Source: Novosphingobium sp. Leaf2 (GTDB lineage Bacteria > Pseudomonadota > Alphaproteobacteria > Sphingomonadales > Sphingomonadaceae). From it: a stretch of 64,000 bases of DNA. The notes beneath the pieces were generated by a model. That model was not told the DNA's origin, made no database searches, and was given only the letters and a program-made list of their open reading frames with translations. The translations under genes were made by a program, and so were the position numbers. Where the stretch lies: the NCBI RefSeq assembly GCF_001421325.1, contig NZ_LMJY01000001.1, positions 131,501 through 195,500 of the forward strand, written 5' to 3'. This document shows positions 1-9,206 of this stretch, piece after piece; position 1 is the stretch's first letter, and each line of letters opens with the position of its first letter.

Positions 1-869
1 AGATTGTTGGACAGATAATCGGTTTGCCCATTCACGTTCCAGCCCGGATTGGTGTCTGCTGCCTGAAGGCCGCTGGGATCCGGAATCTGGAAAAGCTGGT
101 TTGCGTAGCCGCCGACAAAGGACACCCGGTTTTCATCGTCGAGGATGTGATCGACATAGGCGAACAGCTGGAGTTGCTTGGTGCCGTCATGAATCGGGGT
201 GGATGTGCCATCGACACTTTCGATGCCGAGCTTGTCGTAGCGATAGTCCGCTGAAACGAAGTAGTTGGTCGATCCGGTGGAGCCGCCATACTGCACGCTT
301 GGCTCGATCATGCCGTGGCTGCCGCCGTACAGCGAAACCGCGCCGGCGTTGTCGAAACCGGACTTGGTGGTGACGTCGATTATACCGGCGGTGCGCAGCC
401 CGTATTGTGCCGGTAGCGCGCCGGTAAGCAGGTTGAAACTGTTGATCAGGCGCGGGGACAGGGTCTGGCCGAAAACCGCCAGGCCTTCGGGCAGGATCGT
501 GCCGTTTATGCGATACTGCAGGTTGTTGTGATCGTCGCGGACATGGAACTGGCCGAAGCCATCCTGCACGACACCGGGAAGCTGCAGGACGATTTGGTTG
601 AACTGCTGATTATCACCGCCCGGCAGCGCCTGGATGGTGGCATTGGTGATCGTGTAGCTGGTCGCGCCGAGCGATGGCTGGATTGAAGCGCGCGCATCGT
701 CCAGCCTTTTCGCGGTGACGACGATGGTCGATGGGGACGCGTCAGCCGCGGGTGCGGCAGGCTGGACGCTGCCGGGTTCGGCTTGCGCGGTGGCATCCTG
801 CGCAAACGCGGTCTGTGATGTAAACGCGAGAGCGGGGAGCGCACAGGCCCACAGCGGAAAAACACGCAT
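1..869 (-). CDS. TonB-dependent receptor, N-terminal part (runs off left edge)
   Basis: The gene starts at 869 and continues beyond base 1, so only about 289 N-terminal residues are visible. It opens with a signal peptide ending near AFAQ, a Pro/Ala-rich linker, then a TonB-box-like STIVVTAKR stretch and a plug domain (LPGVVQDGFGQFHVRD, then the TGALPAQYGLRTAGIIDV plug core), followed by the first beta strands of the barrel. Such receptors sit in the outer membrane and import siderophores, cobalamin, sugars or other ligands using TonB energy; the substrate cannot be told from this part. A GAGGAAA ribosome site lies 6 bases upstream of the ATG. A perfect inverted repeat lies about 100 bases upstream and may control it. 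The family call is secure, the ligand is unknown. Confidence 0.93.
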   Translation of the reverse strand, partial: MRVFPLWACALPALAFTSQTAFAQDATAQAEPGSVQPAAPAADASPSTIVVTAKRLDDARASIQPSLGATSYTITNATIQALPGGDNQQFNQIVLQLPGVVQDGFGQFHVRDDHNNLQYRINGTILPEGLAVFGQTLSPRLINSFNLLTGALPAQYGLRTAGIIDVTTKSGFDNAGAVSLYGGSHGMIEPSVQYGGSTGSTNYFVSADYRYDKLGIESVDGTSTPIHDGTKQLQLFAYVDHILDDENRVSFVGGYANQLFQIPDPSGLQAADTNPGWNVNGQTDYLSNN

Positions 870-970
870 GATGGTTTCCTCGGGAAGACGTCGAAATGTT
901 GCATCTGGCGAGGGAGATGGGGTGCAGCAGCCTTGTACTCTGCGGTTGGCGCCCTTGCCGCCGCATATGT

Positions 971-987
971 ATGATACGATGTATCAT
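971..987. promoter_or_regulatory. Perfect 7-bp inverted repeat, candidate operator of the TonB receptor
   Basis: ATGATAC-GAT-GTATCAT is a perfect palindrome with a 3-base spacer, 102 bases upstream of the receptor ATG, in an otherwise empty gap from 870 to 1151. The size suits a dimeric GntR- or TetR-type regulator. No such regulator is adjacent in the window, so the binding protein is unknown. The rest of the gap holds a C-run near 1072-1080 and no gene I can support. Confidence 0.45.
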
Positions 988-1151
988 TACGTCAAACGGC
1001 AAACCGAATGTAAATTATTTGTAATGTTGTGTGACAGGCGCCAGCCTGCATTGGCTAAGCCGCCGCAAGGCACCCCCCCCCGCGATAAGACGCTGCGCGT
1101 GGCAAGCGACTGCCGGCTGGCTAATCGGGCATAGCCGGGGCGACCTGCTGG

Positions 1152-2489
1152 CTATCCGTCGCCGGTAACGCCGTCGTCAGCCTCTTCGATCACTTCCTTG
1201 CTCACCAGGATCTTGTCGATCTTGAGCCCGTCCATATCCACCACCTCGAAGCGCCAGCCTTGCTCGGCGAAATGTTCGCCTTCGTGGGGGACCTTGCGCA
1301 GCACAGCCATGATGTAGCCCGCCACGGTCGCGAAATCGCGGTCGTCGGCCAGCGTCATTTCCAGCCGGTCCGCCAGCGCGTCCATCGGCATCGCGCCCGA
1401 CACCAGCAGCGAGCCGTCTTCGCGCACGACGATCATCGGCGCATCGCCTTCGTCAAGGTGCGCAATGAACGTGCCGGCCAGCGCGGACAGCACGTCCGAC
1501 GGCGTAACCAGCCCTTCGAGATGGCCATATTCGTCGTGCACCACAGCCATGGCGACCTCGGCGGTCTGCAGCTTGCGCAGCGCGTCCATGGCGTCCAGCT
1601 GGTCGGGGATGACTTCGGCCTTGCGCATCATCGCGCGCACATCGACCGGGCGGCCGGCGACCATGCAGGCGAGGACCTCTTTCACCTTGAGAATGCCCAC
1701 CACGTTGTCCGGCGTGCCTTCGCCGTCCACCACGGGCAGCAGCGAGTGTGGCGATGCGTCGATCGTGGCGCGCAGCTGCGCTTCGTCCGCATCGAGGCCG
1801 ACCCAGTCGATCTGGTTGCGCGGGGTCATCAGTTCGCGGATCGGGCGCTCGGCCAGGCGCATGACGCCGGTCATCATCGCGCGCTCTTCTTCCTCGATCA
1901 CGCCGGAACGCGTGGCCTCGGCGAAGATCATGTGCAGTTCTTCGGCCGTCAGCTGCTCGCTGTCCCCGCGCCGTATCGAAAACAACCGCAGGATCAGCGC
2001 CGACGACCGGTCGAGCAGCCACACGAACGGCCCCATCGCGGTGGCCAGCAGGCTCATCGGCCGGGCCATCACCAGCGCCACCGGCTCTGCCATGCGCAGC
2101 GCCAACTGCTTGGGCACCAGTTCGCCCACCACAACGCTGGCATACGTCGTGCCGATGATCACCAGCGTAAATCCCAGTTCGCCGGCAAAGCGGGTGGGCA
2201 CGCCCAGCAGCGCCAGCCGATCACCCACAGGCTGGCCCAGGCTTGAGCCGGAATACGCGCCGGCGATGATGCCGATCAGGGTGATGCCGATCTGCACGGT
2301 GGAGAGGAAGCGGCCAGGGTCGCTCGCCAGGTCCAGCACGGTTTGTGCCGCCCGGCTGCCCTTGTCCGCTGCGCCGCGCAGACGATTGGCGCGCGCGGAC
2401 ACGATCGCCAGTTCGGACATGGAGAACAGGCCGTTGAGCAGGATCAGGCCGGCGATGATGAGGACGTCGGTCCAGGGAAAAGGTGTCAC
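1152..2489 (-). CDS. CNNM/CorC (HlyC) family membrane protein with CBS domains
   Basis: The 445-residue protein has the three-part build of the family: an N-terminal DUF21 membrane domain (about residues 1-190, starting with a hydrophobic helix and LLNGLFSMSELAIVSARANR), a paired CBS module (about 205-335, including the LMTPRNQIDWVG and LEGLVTPSDVLSALAG signatures), and a C-terminal CorC_HlyC domain (about 345-430). Family members are inner-membrane proteins linked to Mg2+/Co2+ transport; old annotations say hemolysin, for which there is no support here. Length fits the family. It stands alone, divergent from the OmpA-like gene to its right, with which it shares a 200-base promoter region. 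Confidence 0.92.
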   Translation of the reverse strand: MTPFPWTDVLIIAGLILLNGLFSMSELAIVSARANRLRGAADKGSRAAQTVLDLASDPGRFLSTVQIGITLIGIIAGAYSGSSLGQPVGDRLALLGVPTRFAGELGFTLVIIGTTYASVVVGELVPKQLALRMAEPVALVMARPMSLLATAMGPFVWLLDRSSALILRLFSIRRGDSEQLTAEELHMIFAEATRSGVIEEEERAMMTGVMRLAERPIRELMTPRNQIDWVGLDADEAQLRATIDASPHSLLPVVDGEGTPDNVVGILKVKEVLACMVAGRPVDVRAMMRKAEVIPDQLDAMDALRKLQTAEVAMAVVHDEYGHLEGLVTPSDVLSALAGTFIAHLDEGDAPMIVVREDGSLLVSGAMPMDALADRLEMTLADDRDFATVAGYIMAVLRKVPHEGEHFAEQGWRFEVVDMDGLKIDKILVSKEVIEEADDGVTGDG

Positions 2490-2690
2490 AGTGCTTCAAC
2501 CGCTAGCAGAGAACAGGGCCGACGCGAAGGACTCGTGTTGCGCTGCAACCGTTGTTCCCCGTCCGCCGCTGGCAGGAACACATGAGCGCGCGATTGGTTG
2601 TGCGCTGAATAGTCAATTTGCGGTTCATGTTACGTGATGCACGCGAAGGGCATGCGCCTGAACGGGCGTAAACAGGACGGGACATTTAGT

Positions 2691-3365
2691 ATGAAGACTT
2701 CGCGTTGGCTTACTTCGGCGGCAGCCGTTTTCGCTCTGGTCACGGTTTCCGCGTGCGTTACCGATCCCAACACCGGTGAGCGCAAGGTTTCGCGCACCGC
2801 GATCGGCGGCGCGGGCGGGGCAGGACTGGGCTATCTGTTGGGTAGCGTCATCGGCGGGCGCACCGCGCGCATTCTGGGCGCCGGCATCGGCGGCGTGGCC
2901 GGCGGCGTCGTGGGCTATCAGATGGACAAGCAGATCAAGGAGCTGAAGGAGCAGACCGCAGGCTCGGGCATCGACGTGACGCAGGAGGGCAACGGCATCC
3001 TGGTGAACCTGCCCGACGTGACGTTCGCGGTCGATTCCACCGTCATCACCCCTTCCTTCCAGGCGGCGCTGGATAAAGTCGCCAACTCGATGGTCGAATA
3101 TCCCAACAGTCTGGTCGACGTGTACGGCCATACCGATTCCACCGGCTCGGATGCCTACAACATGGACTTGTCCAAGCGGCGCGCCGATTCGGTCGCGCGT
3201 TACCTTATCGGTCGCGGCGTATCCTCGTCGCGCATCCAGACCCAGGGTATGGGCAAGAACTATCCGGTGGCGGACAACAACACCCCGGAAGGCCGCGCGC
3301 TCAACCGCCGGGTTGAGATCAAGATCACGCCGGTCACCACGGACGACGTGCGCTCCGCGCGTTAG
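2691..3365 (+). CDS. OmpA-family lipoprotein (YiaD-like)
   Basis: I place the start at the ATG at 2691, where a clean lipoprotein signal begins (KTSRWLTSAA, lipobox VSAC), rather than at an in-frame upstream ATG at 2634. After the lipid-attachment Cys comes a Gly-rich region like the glycine-zipper of YiaD/Rcs-type lipoproteins (about residues 30-75), then an OmpA C-terminal peptidoglycan-binding domain (about 100-215) with the VYGHTDSTGSDAYNMDLSKR and NRRVEIKI signatures. It should be anchored in the outer membrane and hold peptidoglycan. The mature protein is 224 residues including the signal. The next gene begins 78 bases downstream on the same strand. Confidence 0.93.
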   Translation: MKTSRWLTSAAAVFALVTVSACVTDPNTGERKVSRTAIGGAGGAGLGYLLGSVIGGRTARILGAGIGGVAGGVVGYQMDKQIKELKEQTAGSGIDVTQEGNGILVNLPDVTFAVDSTVITPSFQAALDKVANSMVEYPNSLVDVYGHTDSTGSDAYNMDLSKRRADSVARYLIGRGVSSSRIQTQGMGKNYPVADNNTPEGRALNRRVEIKITPVTTDDVRSAR

Positions 3366-3443
3366 AACGCCGCCACGCTGCGTGGCTTGCGCTCCTGCAG
3401 GCAAAGGGTTTACGCCCCTGCCTGCAGAAGCGGGAGCGGCGTG

Positions 3444-5015
3444 ATGCGAGTGATGATGGCGGCGGCAGCGCTGATGCTCTGCCTGATCCCCGGTTTGGCG
3501 AGTGCCGCCTGGCTGGAGGCGTCCAGCGACCATTTCGTGATTTACGCGAACGACAGCGAACGCGACATCACCCGGTTCGCGCAGCAGCTTGAACGCTATC
3601 ACGCCGGCATGGCCAGTGTGCTGGGCGTAGACATTGTGGCCCCCAGCCCGTCCAACCGCGTCACCGTATATGTCGTGCGCAACGATCGCGCGGTCCGCCA
3701 GGTTTATGGCGGCAACAACAAGTATCTGGGCGGGTTCTACGTGCCCCACGCCGGCGGCTCGATCGCCGTGGTACCGGCGGTGCAGACAGGCAACGGGCCG
3801 GTAACCTTGTCGATGCTGGTGCTGCTGCACGAATATGCCCATCACTTCATGATTTCGTCCAATGCAGCCGCGATGCCTCGCTGGTTGAGCGAGGGCTCGG
3901 CGGAATTCTTTGCGTCCAGCGGGTTCGATCCGGACGGCAGCATCTGGCTGGGCCGCCCGGCGCAGCATCGCGCCGGCGAGCTGTATCTGGCCAAGGACGT
4001 CAAAGTCGCCGACCTGCTCGATCCCACCCAGTATGATGCGCGCCCGCACACTACCTACGATGCCTTTTACGGCAAAAGCTGGCTGCTGTATCATTACCTT
4101 ACGTTCGAGCCCGCCCGCAAAGGGCAACTCAGGCGCTACGTGCAGCTGTTGCAGGCGGGCGAGAGCCAGCGCGACGCCGGCCTCCATGCGTTTGGCGACT
4201 TTGCGGTGCTGGAAAAAGACGTGGAGCGCTATCTCGCCCGGCCCAAGATGTCGGCGTTGAAGTTGCAGCCCCAGCTGTTGCACGTCGGCCCGGTTCGGGT
4301 ACGGGCGGTGTCAGCGGGCGAAGCAGCGGTGATACCCTCCCGCCTGCGATCCAAGCGCGGTATCTCGACGACCGAAGAAGCGGCAGAGGTTCTGGCCGAT
4401 ACCCGCAAGGTCGCCGCGCAATACCCGGACGATCCTGCGGTCCTGTCGCAGCTGGCCGAGGCAGAATACGATGGCGGGCATGACAAGGAAGCCATCGCCG
4501 CCGCTGATGCGGCGCTGGCGCGCGATCCCAAGCAAGCGAACGCCTATGTCCAGAAAGGCCTGGCGCTGTTTCGCGAAGCAAACGCGGCGGACGCGGACAG
4601 CAAGGCGGCGGCTTTCAAGGCGGCGCGCAGGCCCTTCATCGCGCTTAACGCCATGGAAAACGATCATCCGATTCCGCTGATCTATTTCTACCGCAGTTTC
4701 GCCGAGCAAGGCATCAAACCCCCGTCGCTCGCCGTCGACGGCCTGATCCGCGCCGTGCAACTCGCACCGTTCGACATGGGGCTGCGCCTGATGCTGGGCC
4801 ATGTGCTCATCCGGCAGGGCCGCCAAGACGAGGCGCGGATCGCGCTCGCGCCCGTGGCGTACAATCCGCATGACAGCGAATTGGCGGGCCGCGCCCGGCA
4901 GTTGCTGGAACGGATGGACAAGGGCCAGGCCGGCAAGCGGGCAAACCTGGACGACGCCGATAGCGATGAACCGGCGCCCGCCGCCCCGGCTTCGGCGCCG
5001 GCTCAGACGCAATAG
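3444..5015 (+). CDS. Exported HExxH protein with C-terminal TPR repeats
   Basis: The chosen ATG at 3444 gives a good signal peptide (MRVMMAAAALMLCLIPGLAS A), better than the longer frame that starts at 3387. The N-terminal half carries LLHEYAHHFM, an HExxH zinc-protease motif, followed by WLSEGSAEFF, which supplies a plausible third ligand Glu; this is the arrangement of gluzincin-like or DUF1570-like proteins. From about residue 300 to 480 there are tetratricopeptide-like helices (SQLAEAEYDGGHDKEAIAAADAALARDPKQANAYV is read there in two pieces). The tail is Ala/Pro-rich. Likely a periplasmic metalloprotease or an inactive relative with a binding domain; the substrate is unknown. Its last 13 bases overlap the convergent cysQ-like gene. 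Confidence 0.75.
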   Translation: MRVMMAAAALMLCLIPGLASAAWLEASSDHFVIYANDSERDITRFAQQLERYHAGMASVLGVDIVAPSPSNRVTVYVVRNDRAVRQVYGGNNKYLGGFYVPHAGGSIAVVPAVQTGNGPVTLSMLVLLHEYAHHFMISSNAAAMPRWLSEGSAEFFASSGFDPDGSIWLGRPAQHRAGELYLAKDVKVADLLDPTQYDARPHTTYDAFYGKSWLLYHYLTFEPARKGQLRRYVQLLQAGESQRDAGLHAFGDFAVLEKDVERYLARPKMSALKLQPQLLHVGPVRVRAVSAGEAAVIPSRLRSKRGISTTEEAAEVLADTRKVAAQYPDDPAVLSQLAEAEYDGGHDKEAIAAADAALARDPKQANAYVQKGLALFREANAADADSKAAAFKAARRPFIALNAMENDHPIPLIYFYRSFAEQGIKPPSLAVDGLIRAVQLAPFDMGLRLMLGHVLIRQGRQDEARIALAPVAYNPHDSELAGRARQLLERMDKGQAGKRANLDDADSDEPAPAAPASAPAQTQ

Positions 5016-5797
5016 CGCGCCGCACGCTCCGCCAGGCGCCCCACGGCGGCGGGGTGGATGCCGGTGGAAGACACCATCACGCCGAACGCGCGGGGATCGC
5101 GCTTGTTGTAATTGAGCGGATTGCCGAAGGCGTCGGTCACCACCGCACCCGCCTCGCGCGCGATCAGCCCGGCGGCAGCAATGTCCCACTCGTATCCCCA
5201 GCGCAGCGTCGTGAGCAGGTCGGCGCGGTCGTCGGCGATCATCGCCATGCGCAGCGCGATCGAATTGGGCTGGTCGACAAGGCACAAGTCGGCATCTTCG
5301 GCGGCGAGCTTACGCGCCGGCACGCGCGCTCCGGCAAGCTGCGCCCGGTGGCTCGCGACCAGCGGCTGCCCGTTCAGCCATGCGCCCTTGCCCGCTTCCG
5401 CCCACCAGAACTCCCCGCCCTGATCACGCGCGCGCGCCGGCGCGTACAAATAACCGAGCAGGGGCCGACCGGTATTGACCAGCGCCACCGAGATCGCCCA
5501 GCCCGTCCGTCCGCGAATATAATCGCGCGTGCCGTCGATCGGGTCGACCAGCCAGACCAGCTCATGGTCCTGGCGCTCCGCCGTGTCCGCCGTCTCCTCG
5601 GAAAGCCACCCGGCGGAAGGCAGCAGCGCGCTAAGTTCGCGCTTCAGGAACGAATCGACCGCCAGGTCCGCCGTGCAAACCGGGCTGCCGGGCGTCTTTT
5701 CCCACGACGCCAGATCATGGCCATCACCCGGCCAAGACGCCAGTGCGATCTGCCCTGCGCTGCGTACGATGGTTTCCAGCCTGTTCCGGTCAATCAT
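5003..5797 (-). CDS. cysQ: CysQ-like 3'(2'),5'-bisphosphate nucleotidase / inositol monophosphatase family
   Basis: The protein shows the family metal-binding motif WLVDPIDGTRDYI, the upstream acidic SEETADTAE segment and the C-terminal WDIAAAGLIAREAGAVVTD motif, all in the right order for a Li+-sensitive Mg2+-dependent phosphatase. CysQ members remove the 3' phosphate of PAP formed during sulfate assimilation. At 264 residues it has the usual size. I start it at the ATG at 5797; a TTG at 5821 is an in-frame alternative and neither has a strong ribosome site. No sulfur genes are adjacent, so CysQ is preferred over inositol phosphatase only from the overall motif pattern. Confidence 0.85.
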   Translation of the reverse strand: MIDRNRLETIVRSAGQIALASWPGDGHDLASWEKTPGSPVCTADLAVDSFLKRELSALLPSAGWLSEETADTAERQDHELVWLVDPIDGTRDYIRGRTGWAISVALVNTGRPLLGYLYAPARARDQGGEFWWAEAGKGAWLNGQPLVASHRAQLAGARVPARKLAAEDADLCLVDQPNSIALRMAMIADDRADLLTTLRWGYEWDIAAAGLIAREAGAVVTDAFGNPLNYNKRDPRAFGVMVSSTGIHPAAVGRLAERAARYCV

Positions 5798-5964
5798 ATT
5801 GCTATTGCGTTTCGCTATCAAACGTTCTGAAAAAGTTCACCTGTCACTATGCATTTGCGCAGTGACCGGGCCTTTTCAAGGCTGCCGTGATGTGCTTAGG
5901 CGGACGACGCGAACTTTGGCTACGGCGCCTTCCCAAGGGACTCCAGCAGAAAGCGATTTGAGCG

Positions 5965-7164
5965 ATGAACATTCACGAATATCAGGGCAAGGAACTGCTT
6001 GCCAAGTACGGTGTAGGCATTCCTGCCGGCATTGCCGCCCTCACGGTTGAAGAAGCGGTTGCCGCCGCCAAGCAACTGCCGGGACCCCTGTATGTCGTGA
6101 AGGCGCAGATCCACGCGGGCGGTCGCGGCAAGGGCAAGTTCAAGGAACTGGGCGCCGACGCCAAGGGCGGCGTGCGCTTGGCCAAGTCGATCGAGGAAGT
6201 GGAAGCGTTCGCCAAGGAAATGCTCGGCAACACGCTGGTCACCATCCAGACCGGTGAAGCGGGCAAGCAGGTCAACCGCCTGTACGTGACCGACGGTGTT
6301 GACATCGCCAAGGAATACTACCTGTCGATGCTGGTCGATCGCGCGTCGGGCCGCGTCGCCATGATCGTGTCGACCGAAGGCGGCATGGACATTGAAGAAG
6401 TCGCCCACTCCACCCCGGAAAAGATCGCCACCATCACGATCGACCCCGCCGAAGGCTTCCAAGCCCACCACGGGCGCGCTGTGGCGTTCGCGCTCAAGCT
6501 GTCCGGCGATCTCAACAAGCAGGCGCAGAAGATCGCCAAGCAGCTGTACACCGCCTTCATCGGCCTGGACTGCGACATGGTGGAAATCAATCCGCTGGTT
6601 GAAAGCAAGGACGGCCAGCTGCTGGTGCTCGACACCAAGATGAGCTTCGATTCGAACGCGCTGTATCGTCACCCCGACGTGTTCGCCCTGCGCGACGAGA
6701 CCGAGGAAGATCCCGCCGAGATCGAGGCCAGCAAGTATGACCTGGCCTACATCAAGCTGGACGGTGACATCGGCTGCATGGTCAACGGTGCTGGCCTTGC
6801 CATGGCGACGATGGACATCATCAAGCTTAACGGCAAGTTCCCCGCCAACTTCCTTGACGTGGGCGGCGGCGCCAACAAGGAAAAGGTGACGGCGGCGTTC
6901 AAGCTCATCCTGTCCGACCCGGCGGTGAAGGGCATCCTCGTCAACATCTTCGGCGGCATCATGAAGTGTGACGTCATCGCCGAGGGCATCGTTGCTGCGG
7001 CGAAGGAAGTGAACCTGCAGGTTCCGCTCGTCGTCCGCCTCGAAGGCACCAACGTCCAGCAGGGCAAGGACATCCTCGCGAATTCCGGTCTCGCCATCGT
7101 TCCTGCCAACGATCTGGGCGATGCCGCCAAGAAGATCGTGGCCGAGGTGTCCAAGGTCGCCTGA
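5965..7164 (+). CDS. sucC: Succinyl-CoA synthetase (ADP-forming) beta subunit
   Basis: A 399-residue protein that aligns by eye along its whole length with SucC: the N-terminal start [17 protein letters not shown], the ATP-grasp segment [16 protein letters not shown], the [10 protein letters not shown] motif and the C-terminal CoA-ligase domain with [17 protein letters not shown] and [14 protein letters not shown]. It catalyses the reversible step between succinyl-CoA and succinate in the TCA cycle with the alpha subunit SucD. SucD does not follow: the gene is closed by a hairpin terminator and followed by etfBA. The partner gene must lie elsewhere. Confidence 0.98.
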   Translation: MNIHEYQGKELLAKYGVGIPAGIAALTVEEAVAAAKQLPGPLYVVKAQIHAGGRGKGKFKELGADAKGGVRLAKSIEEVEAFAKEMLGNTLVTIQTGEAGKQVNRLYVTDGVDIAKEYYLSMLVDRASGRVAMIVSTEGGMDIEEVAHSTPEKIATITIDPAEGFQAHHGRAVAFALKLSGDLNKQAQKIAKQLYTAFIGLDCDMVEINPLVESKDGQLLVLDTKMSFDSNALYRHPDVFALRDETEEDPAEIEASKYDLAYIKLDGDIGCMVNGAGLAMATMDIIKLNGKFPANFLDVGGGANKEKVTAAFKLILSDPAVKGILVNIFGGIMKCDVIAEGIVAAAKEVNLQVPLVVRLEGTNVQQGKDILANSGLAIVPANDLGDAAKKIVAEVSKVA

Positions 7165-7202
7165 TCGCACGCGGTGCCTGTGATTGCATGAGCGCCACAA
7201 AG

Positions 7203-7231
7203 ACGGCGGGGGTGGCGCAAACCCCCGCCGT
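7203..7231 (+). terminator. Hairpin terminator after sucC
   Basis: An 11-bp perfect stem (ACGGCGGGGGT at 7203-7213 with ACCCCCGCCGT at 7221-7231) and a 7-base loop lie 38 bases after the sucC stop, followed by a short TTG tail. The stem is very stable; the weak U-tract leaves efficiency uncertain. Confidence 0.75.
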
Positions 7232-7340
7232 TTGCACATGTTGCGCCAGCACACCCGCGATGGATTGCGCTCCCGCCCCGCCACCGCTGGTGAGGGGTTG
7301 ACGCAAAGGGGAAGGGGCGCGATAGCTCGCCCAGCCTATT

Positions 7341-7358
7341 TTTAACTGCGCGGTTAAA
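7341..7358. promoter_or_regulatory. Inverted repeat upstream of etfBA, candidate operator
   Basis: TTTAAC and GTTAAA are perfect 6-bp arms around TGCGCG, 32 bases before the etfB ATG, in the 226-base gap after sucC. The position suits a repressor or activator site for the etf operon. The bound protein is not identifiable. Confidence 0.4.
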
Positions 7359-7390
7359 TCGCCGTTTCTGCCTTGAGAGGACATATCACA

Positions 7391-8137
7391 ATGAAGATCC
7401 TCGTGCCCGTTAAGCGGGTGATTGACTATAACGTGAAGCCACGCGTGAAAGCCGATGGCACCGGGGTCGATCTTGCCAACGTTAAGATGAGCATGAACCC
7501 GTTCGACGAAATCGCCGTCGAAGAAGCTATCCGTCTTAAGGAAGCTGGCAAGGCGGAAGAAATCGTCGCGGTTTCGGTCGGGCCGACCAAGGCGCAGGAA
7601 ACTCTTCGCACCGCGCTGGCGATGGGCGCTGATCGTGCGATCCTGATCGAGACCGACGCCGAAGTGGAACCGCTGGCGGTTGCCAAGCTGCTCAAGGCGA
7701 TCGTTGCCGAAGAAAACCCGGGCCTGGTCATCCTGGGCAAGCAGGCGATCGACGACGATTCGAACCAGACCGGCCAGATGCTCGCCGCGCTGCTCGGTCG
7801 GCCGCAGGGCACGTTCGCCAGCAAGGTGGATGTGGACGGCGATCACGTAGCGGTCACCCGCGAAGTCGATGGCGGCCTGGAAACGGTGAAGCTGGCGATC
7901 CCCGCTGTCGTCACCACCGACCTGCGCCTGAACGAGCCGCGCTATGCCTCGCTGCCCAACATCATGAAGGCGAAGAAGAAGCAGCTCGATGTGAAGACGG
8001 CTGCCGATTACGGCGTCGATATCGCGCCGCGCCTCAAGACCCTGAAAGTGTCCGAGCCGCCGGTGCGCACTGCCGGCATCAAGGTCGCTGATGTCGATGC
8101 GCTCGTCGCCAAGCTCAAGGAATTGGGCGTCGCCTGA
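7391..8137 (+). CDS. etfB: Electron transfer flavoprotein beta subunit
   Basis: The 248-residue protein matches EtfB: N-terminal [20 protein letters not shown], the [17 protein letters not shown] segment, the AMP-binding [20 protein letters not shown] motif and the [20 protein letters not shown] recognition loop that contacts partner dehydrogenases. EtfAB carries electrons from acyl-CoA and other dehydrogenases to the quinone pool. I use the ATG at 7391, preceded by GAGAGGACAT; an upstream in-frame ATG at 7373 would add six residues that the family does not have. etfA follows after 29 bases. Confidence 0.97.
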   Translation: MKILVPVKRVIDYNVKPRVKADGTGVDLANVKMSMNPFDEIAVEEAIRLKEAGKAEEIVAVSVGPTKAQETLRTALAMGADRAILIETDAEVEPLAVAKLLKAIVAEENPGLVILGKQAIDDDSNQTGQMLAALLGRPQGTFASKVDVDGDHVAVTREVDGGLETVKLAIPAVVTTDLRLNEPRYASLPNIMKAKKKQLDVKTAADYGVDIAPRLKTLKVSEPPVRTAGIKVADVDALVAKLKELGVA

Positions 8138-8166
8138 AGGCGCACCCCGCGAAAGGACATAGAGTT

Positions 8167-9096
8167 ATGAAGACGCTCGTCTGGGTCGAACACGACAATG
8201 CGTCCGTCAAGGATGCCACGCTTGCCGTCGTCACCGCCGCTGCCAAACTGGGTGAAGTGCATCTGCTGGTCGCCGGATCGGGCTGCCGCGCCGTGGCCGA
8301 CGAGGCCGCGCAGATCACCGGTGTCGGCAAGGTCCACCTGGCGGACGATGCGGCGTACGAACACGCGCTGGCCGAAAACGTCGCGCCGCTGGTGGTGCAG
8401 CTGATGGGTACGCACGATGCGTTCCTGGCACCGGCGACCACCACTGGCAAGAACCTCGCCCCGCGCGTTGCAGCGCTGCTGGACGTGATGCAGCTGTCCG
8501 ACATTCTGTCGGTCGAAGGCGAGAAGACCTTCACCCGGCCGATCTATGCGGGCAACGCTATCGCCACGGTGGAATCGAGCGATGCCAAGCTGGTCATCAC
8601 CGTGCGCGGCACCGCGTTCGCCAAGGCCGAGGCGACTGGCGGCTCCGGCACGGTCGAGGACGTTGCGGTTACCGGCGATGCCGGCCTGTCCAGCTTCGTG
8701 GGCGCCGAACTGGCCAAGTCTGAACGCCCCGAACTCACTAGCGCCAAGATCATCGTGTCGGGTGGCCGCGCCCTCAAAGATGCGGAAACCTTTCAGGCCA
8801 CGATCCTGCCGCTGGCAGACAAGCTGGGCGCGGCGGTTGGCGCCAGCCGCGCGGCGGTGGATGCAGGCTATGTGCCCAACGACTATCAGGTTGGCCAGAC
8901 CGGCAAGATCGTCGCCCCACAGGTGTATATCGCGGTGGGTATTTCCGGCGCGATTCAGCACCTTGCCGGCATGAAGGACTCCAAGACCATCATCGCCATC
9001 AACAAGGACGAGGACGCACCGATCTTCCAGGTGGCGGACATCGGCCTGGTCGCGGATCTGTTCACCGCCGTGCCGGAGCTTGCCAGCAAGCTGTGA
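8167..9096 (+). CDS. etfA: Electron transfer flavoprotein alpha subunit
   Basis: A 309-residue EtfA with an N-terminal alpha/beta domain and the C-terminal FAD-binding half: [52 protein letters not shown] and [21 protein letters not shown] in order. It binds FAD and pairs with the EtfB just upstream, so the two form one operon. A strong terminator follows 30 bases after the stop. Length and motifs are typical; nothing unusual. Confidence 0.97.
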   Translation: MKTLVWVEHDNASVKDATLAVVTAAAKLGEVHLLVAGSGCRAVADEAAQITGVGKVHLADDAAYEHALAENVAPLVVQLMGTHDAFLAPATTTGKNLAPRVAALLDVMQLSDILSVEGEKTFTRPIYAGNAIATVESSDAKLVITVRGTAFAKAEATGGSGTVEDVAVTGDAGLSSFVGAELAKSERPELTSAKIIVSGGRALKDAETFQATILPLADKLGAAVGASRAAVDAGYVPNDYQVGQTGKIVAPQVYIAVGISGAIQHLAGMKDSKTIIAINKDEDAPIFQVADIGLVADLFTAVPELASKL

Positions 9097-9126
9097 TCCG
9101 GCGCGCCGCGCAAAGCATCACAAAGA

Positions 9127-9157
9127 CCCTCGGAAGGCAAACTTCCGGGGGTTTTTT
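9127..9157 (+). terminator. Rho-independent terminator after etfA
   Basis: A 10-bp stem (9127-9136 with 9142-9151, one G-U pair) with a 5-base loop runs directly into TTTTTT at 9152-9157. This is a textbook intrinsic terminator closing the etfBA operon. Confidence 0.93.
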
Positions 9158-9206
9158 GTTGCCCGCACTCTGTTACGTTGCCGGCGGGGTCTGGGGGAAA
9201 GCGTGC

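Noticed and set aside
1072-1080. C homopolymer run in the TonB receptor gap, as a phase-variation tract
   Set aside because: It lies 200 bases from the start, outside the likely promoter, and single runs of this size are not strong evidence.
2625-4283. Long open frame on the minus strand (552 codons) opposite the OmpA-like and HExxH genes
   Set aside because: It mirrors two well-supported plus-strand genes, has a His/Arg/Ala-rich composition typical of antisense frames in GC-rich DNA, and no recognisable domain.
5920-7284. 454-codon open frame opposite sucC
   Set aside because: Shadow of a highly conserved gene; the product is low-complexity His/Asp/Gly-rich and has no domain.
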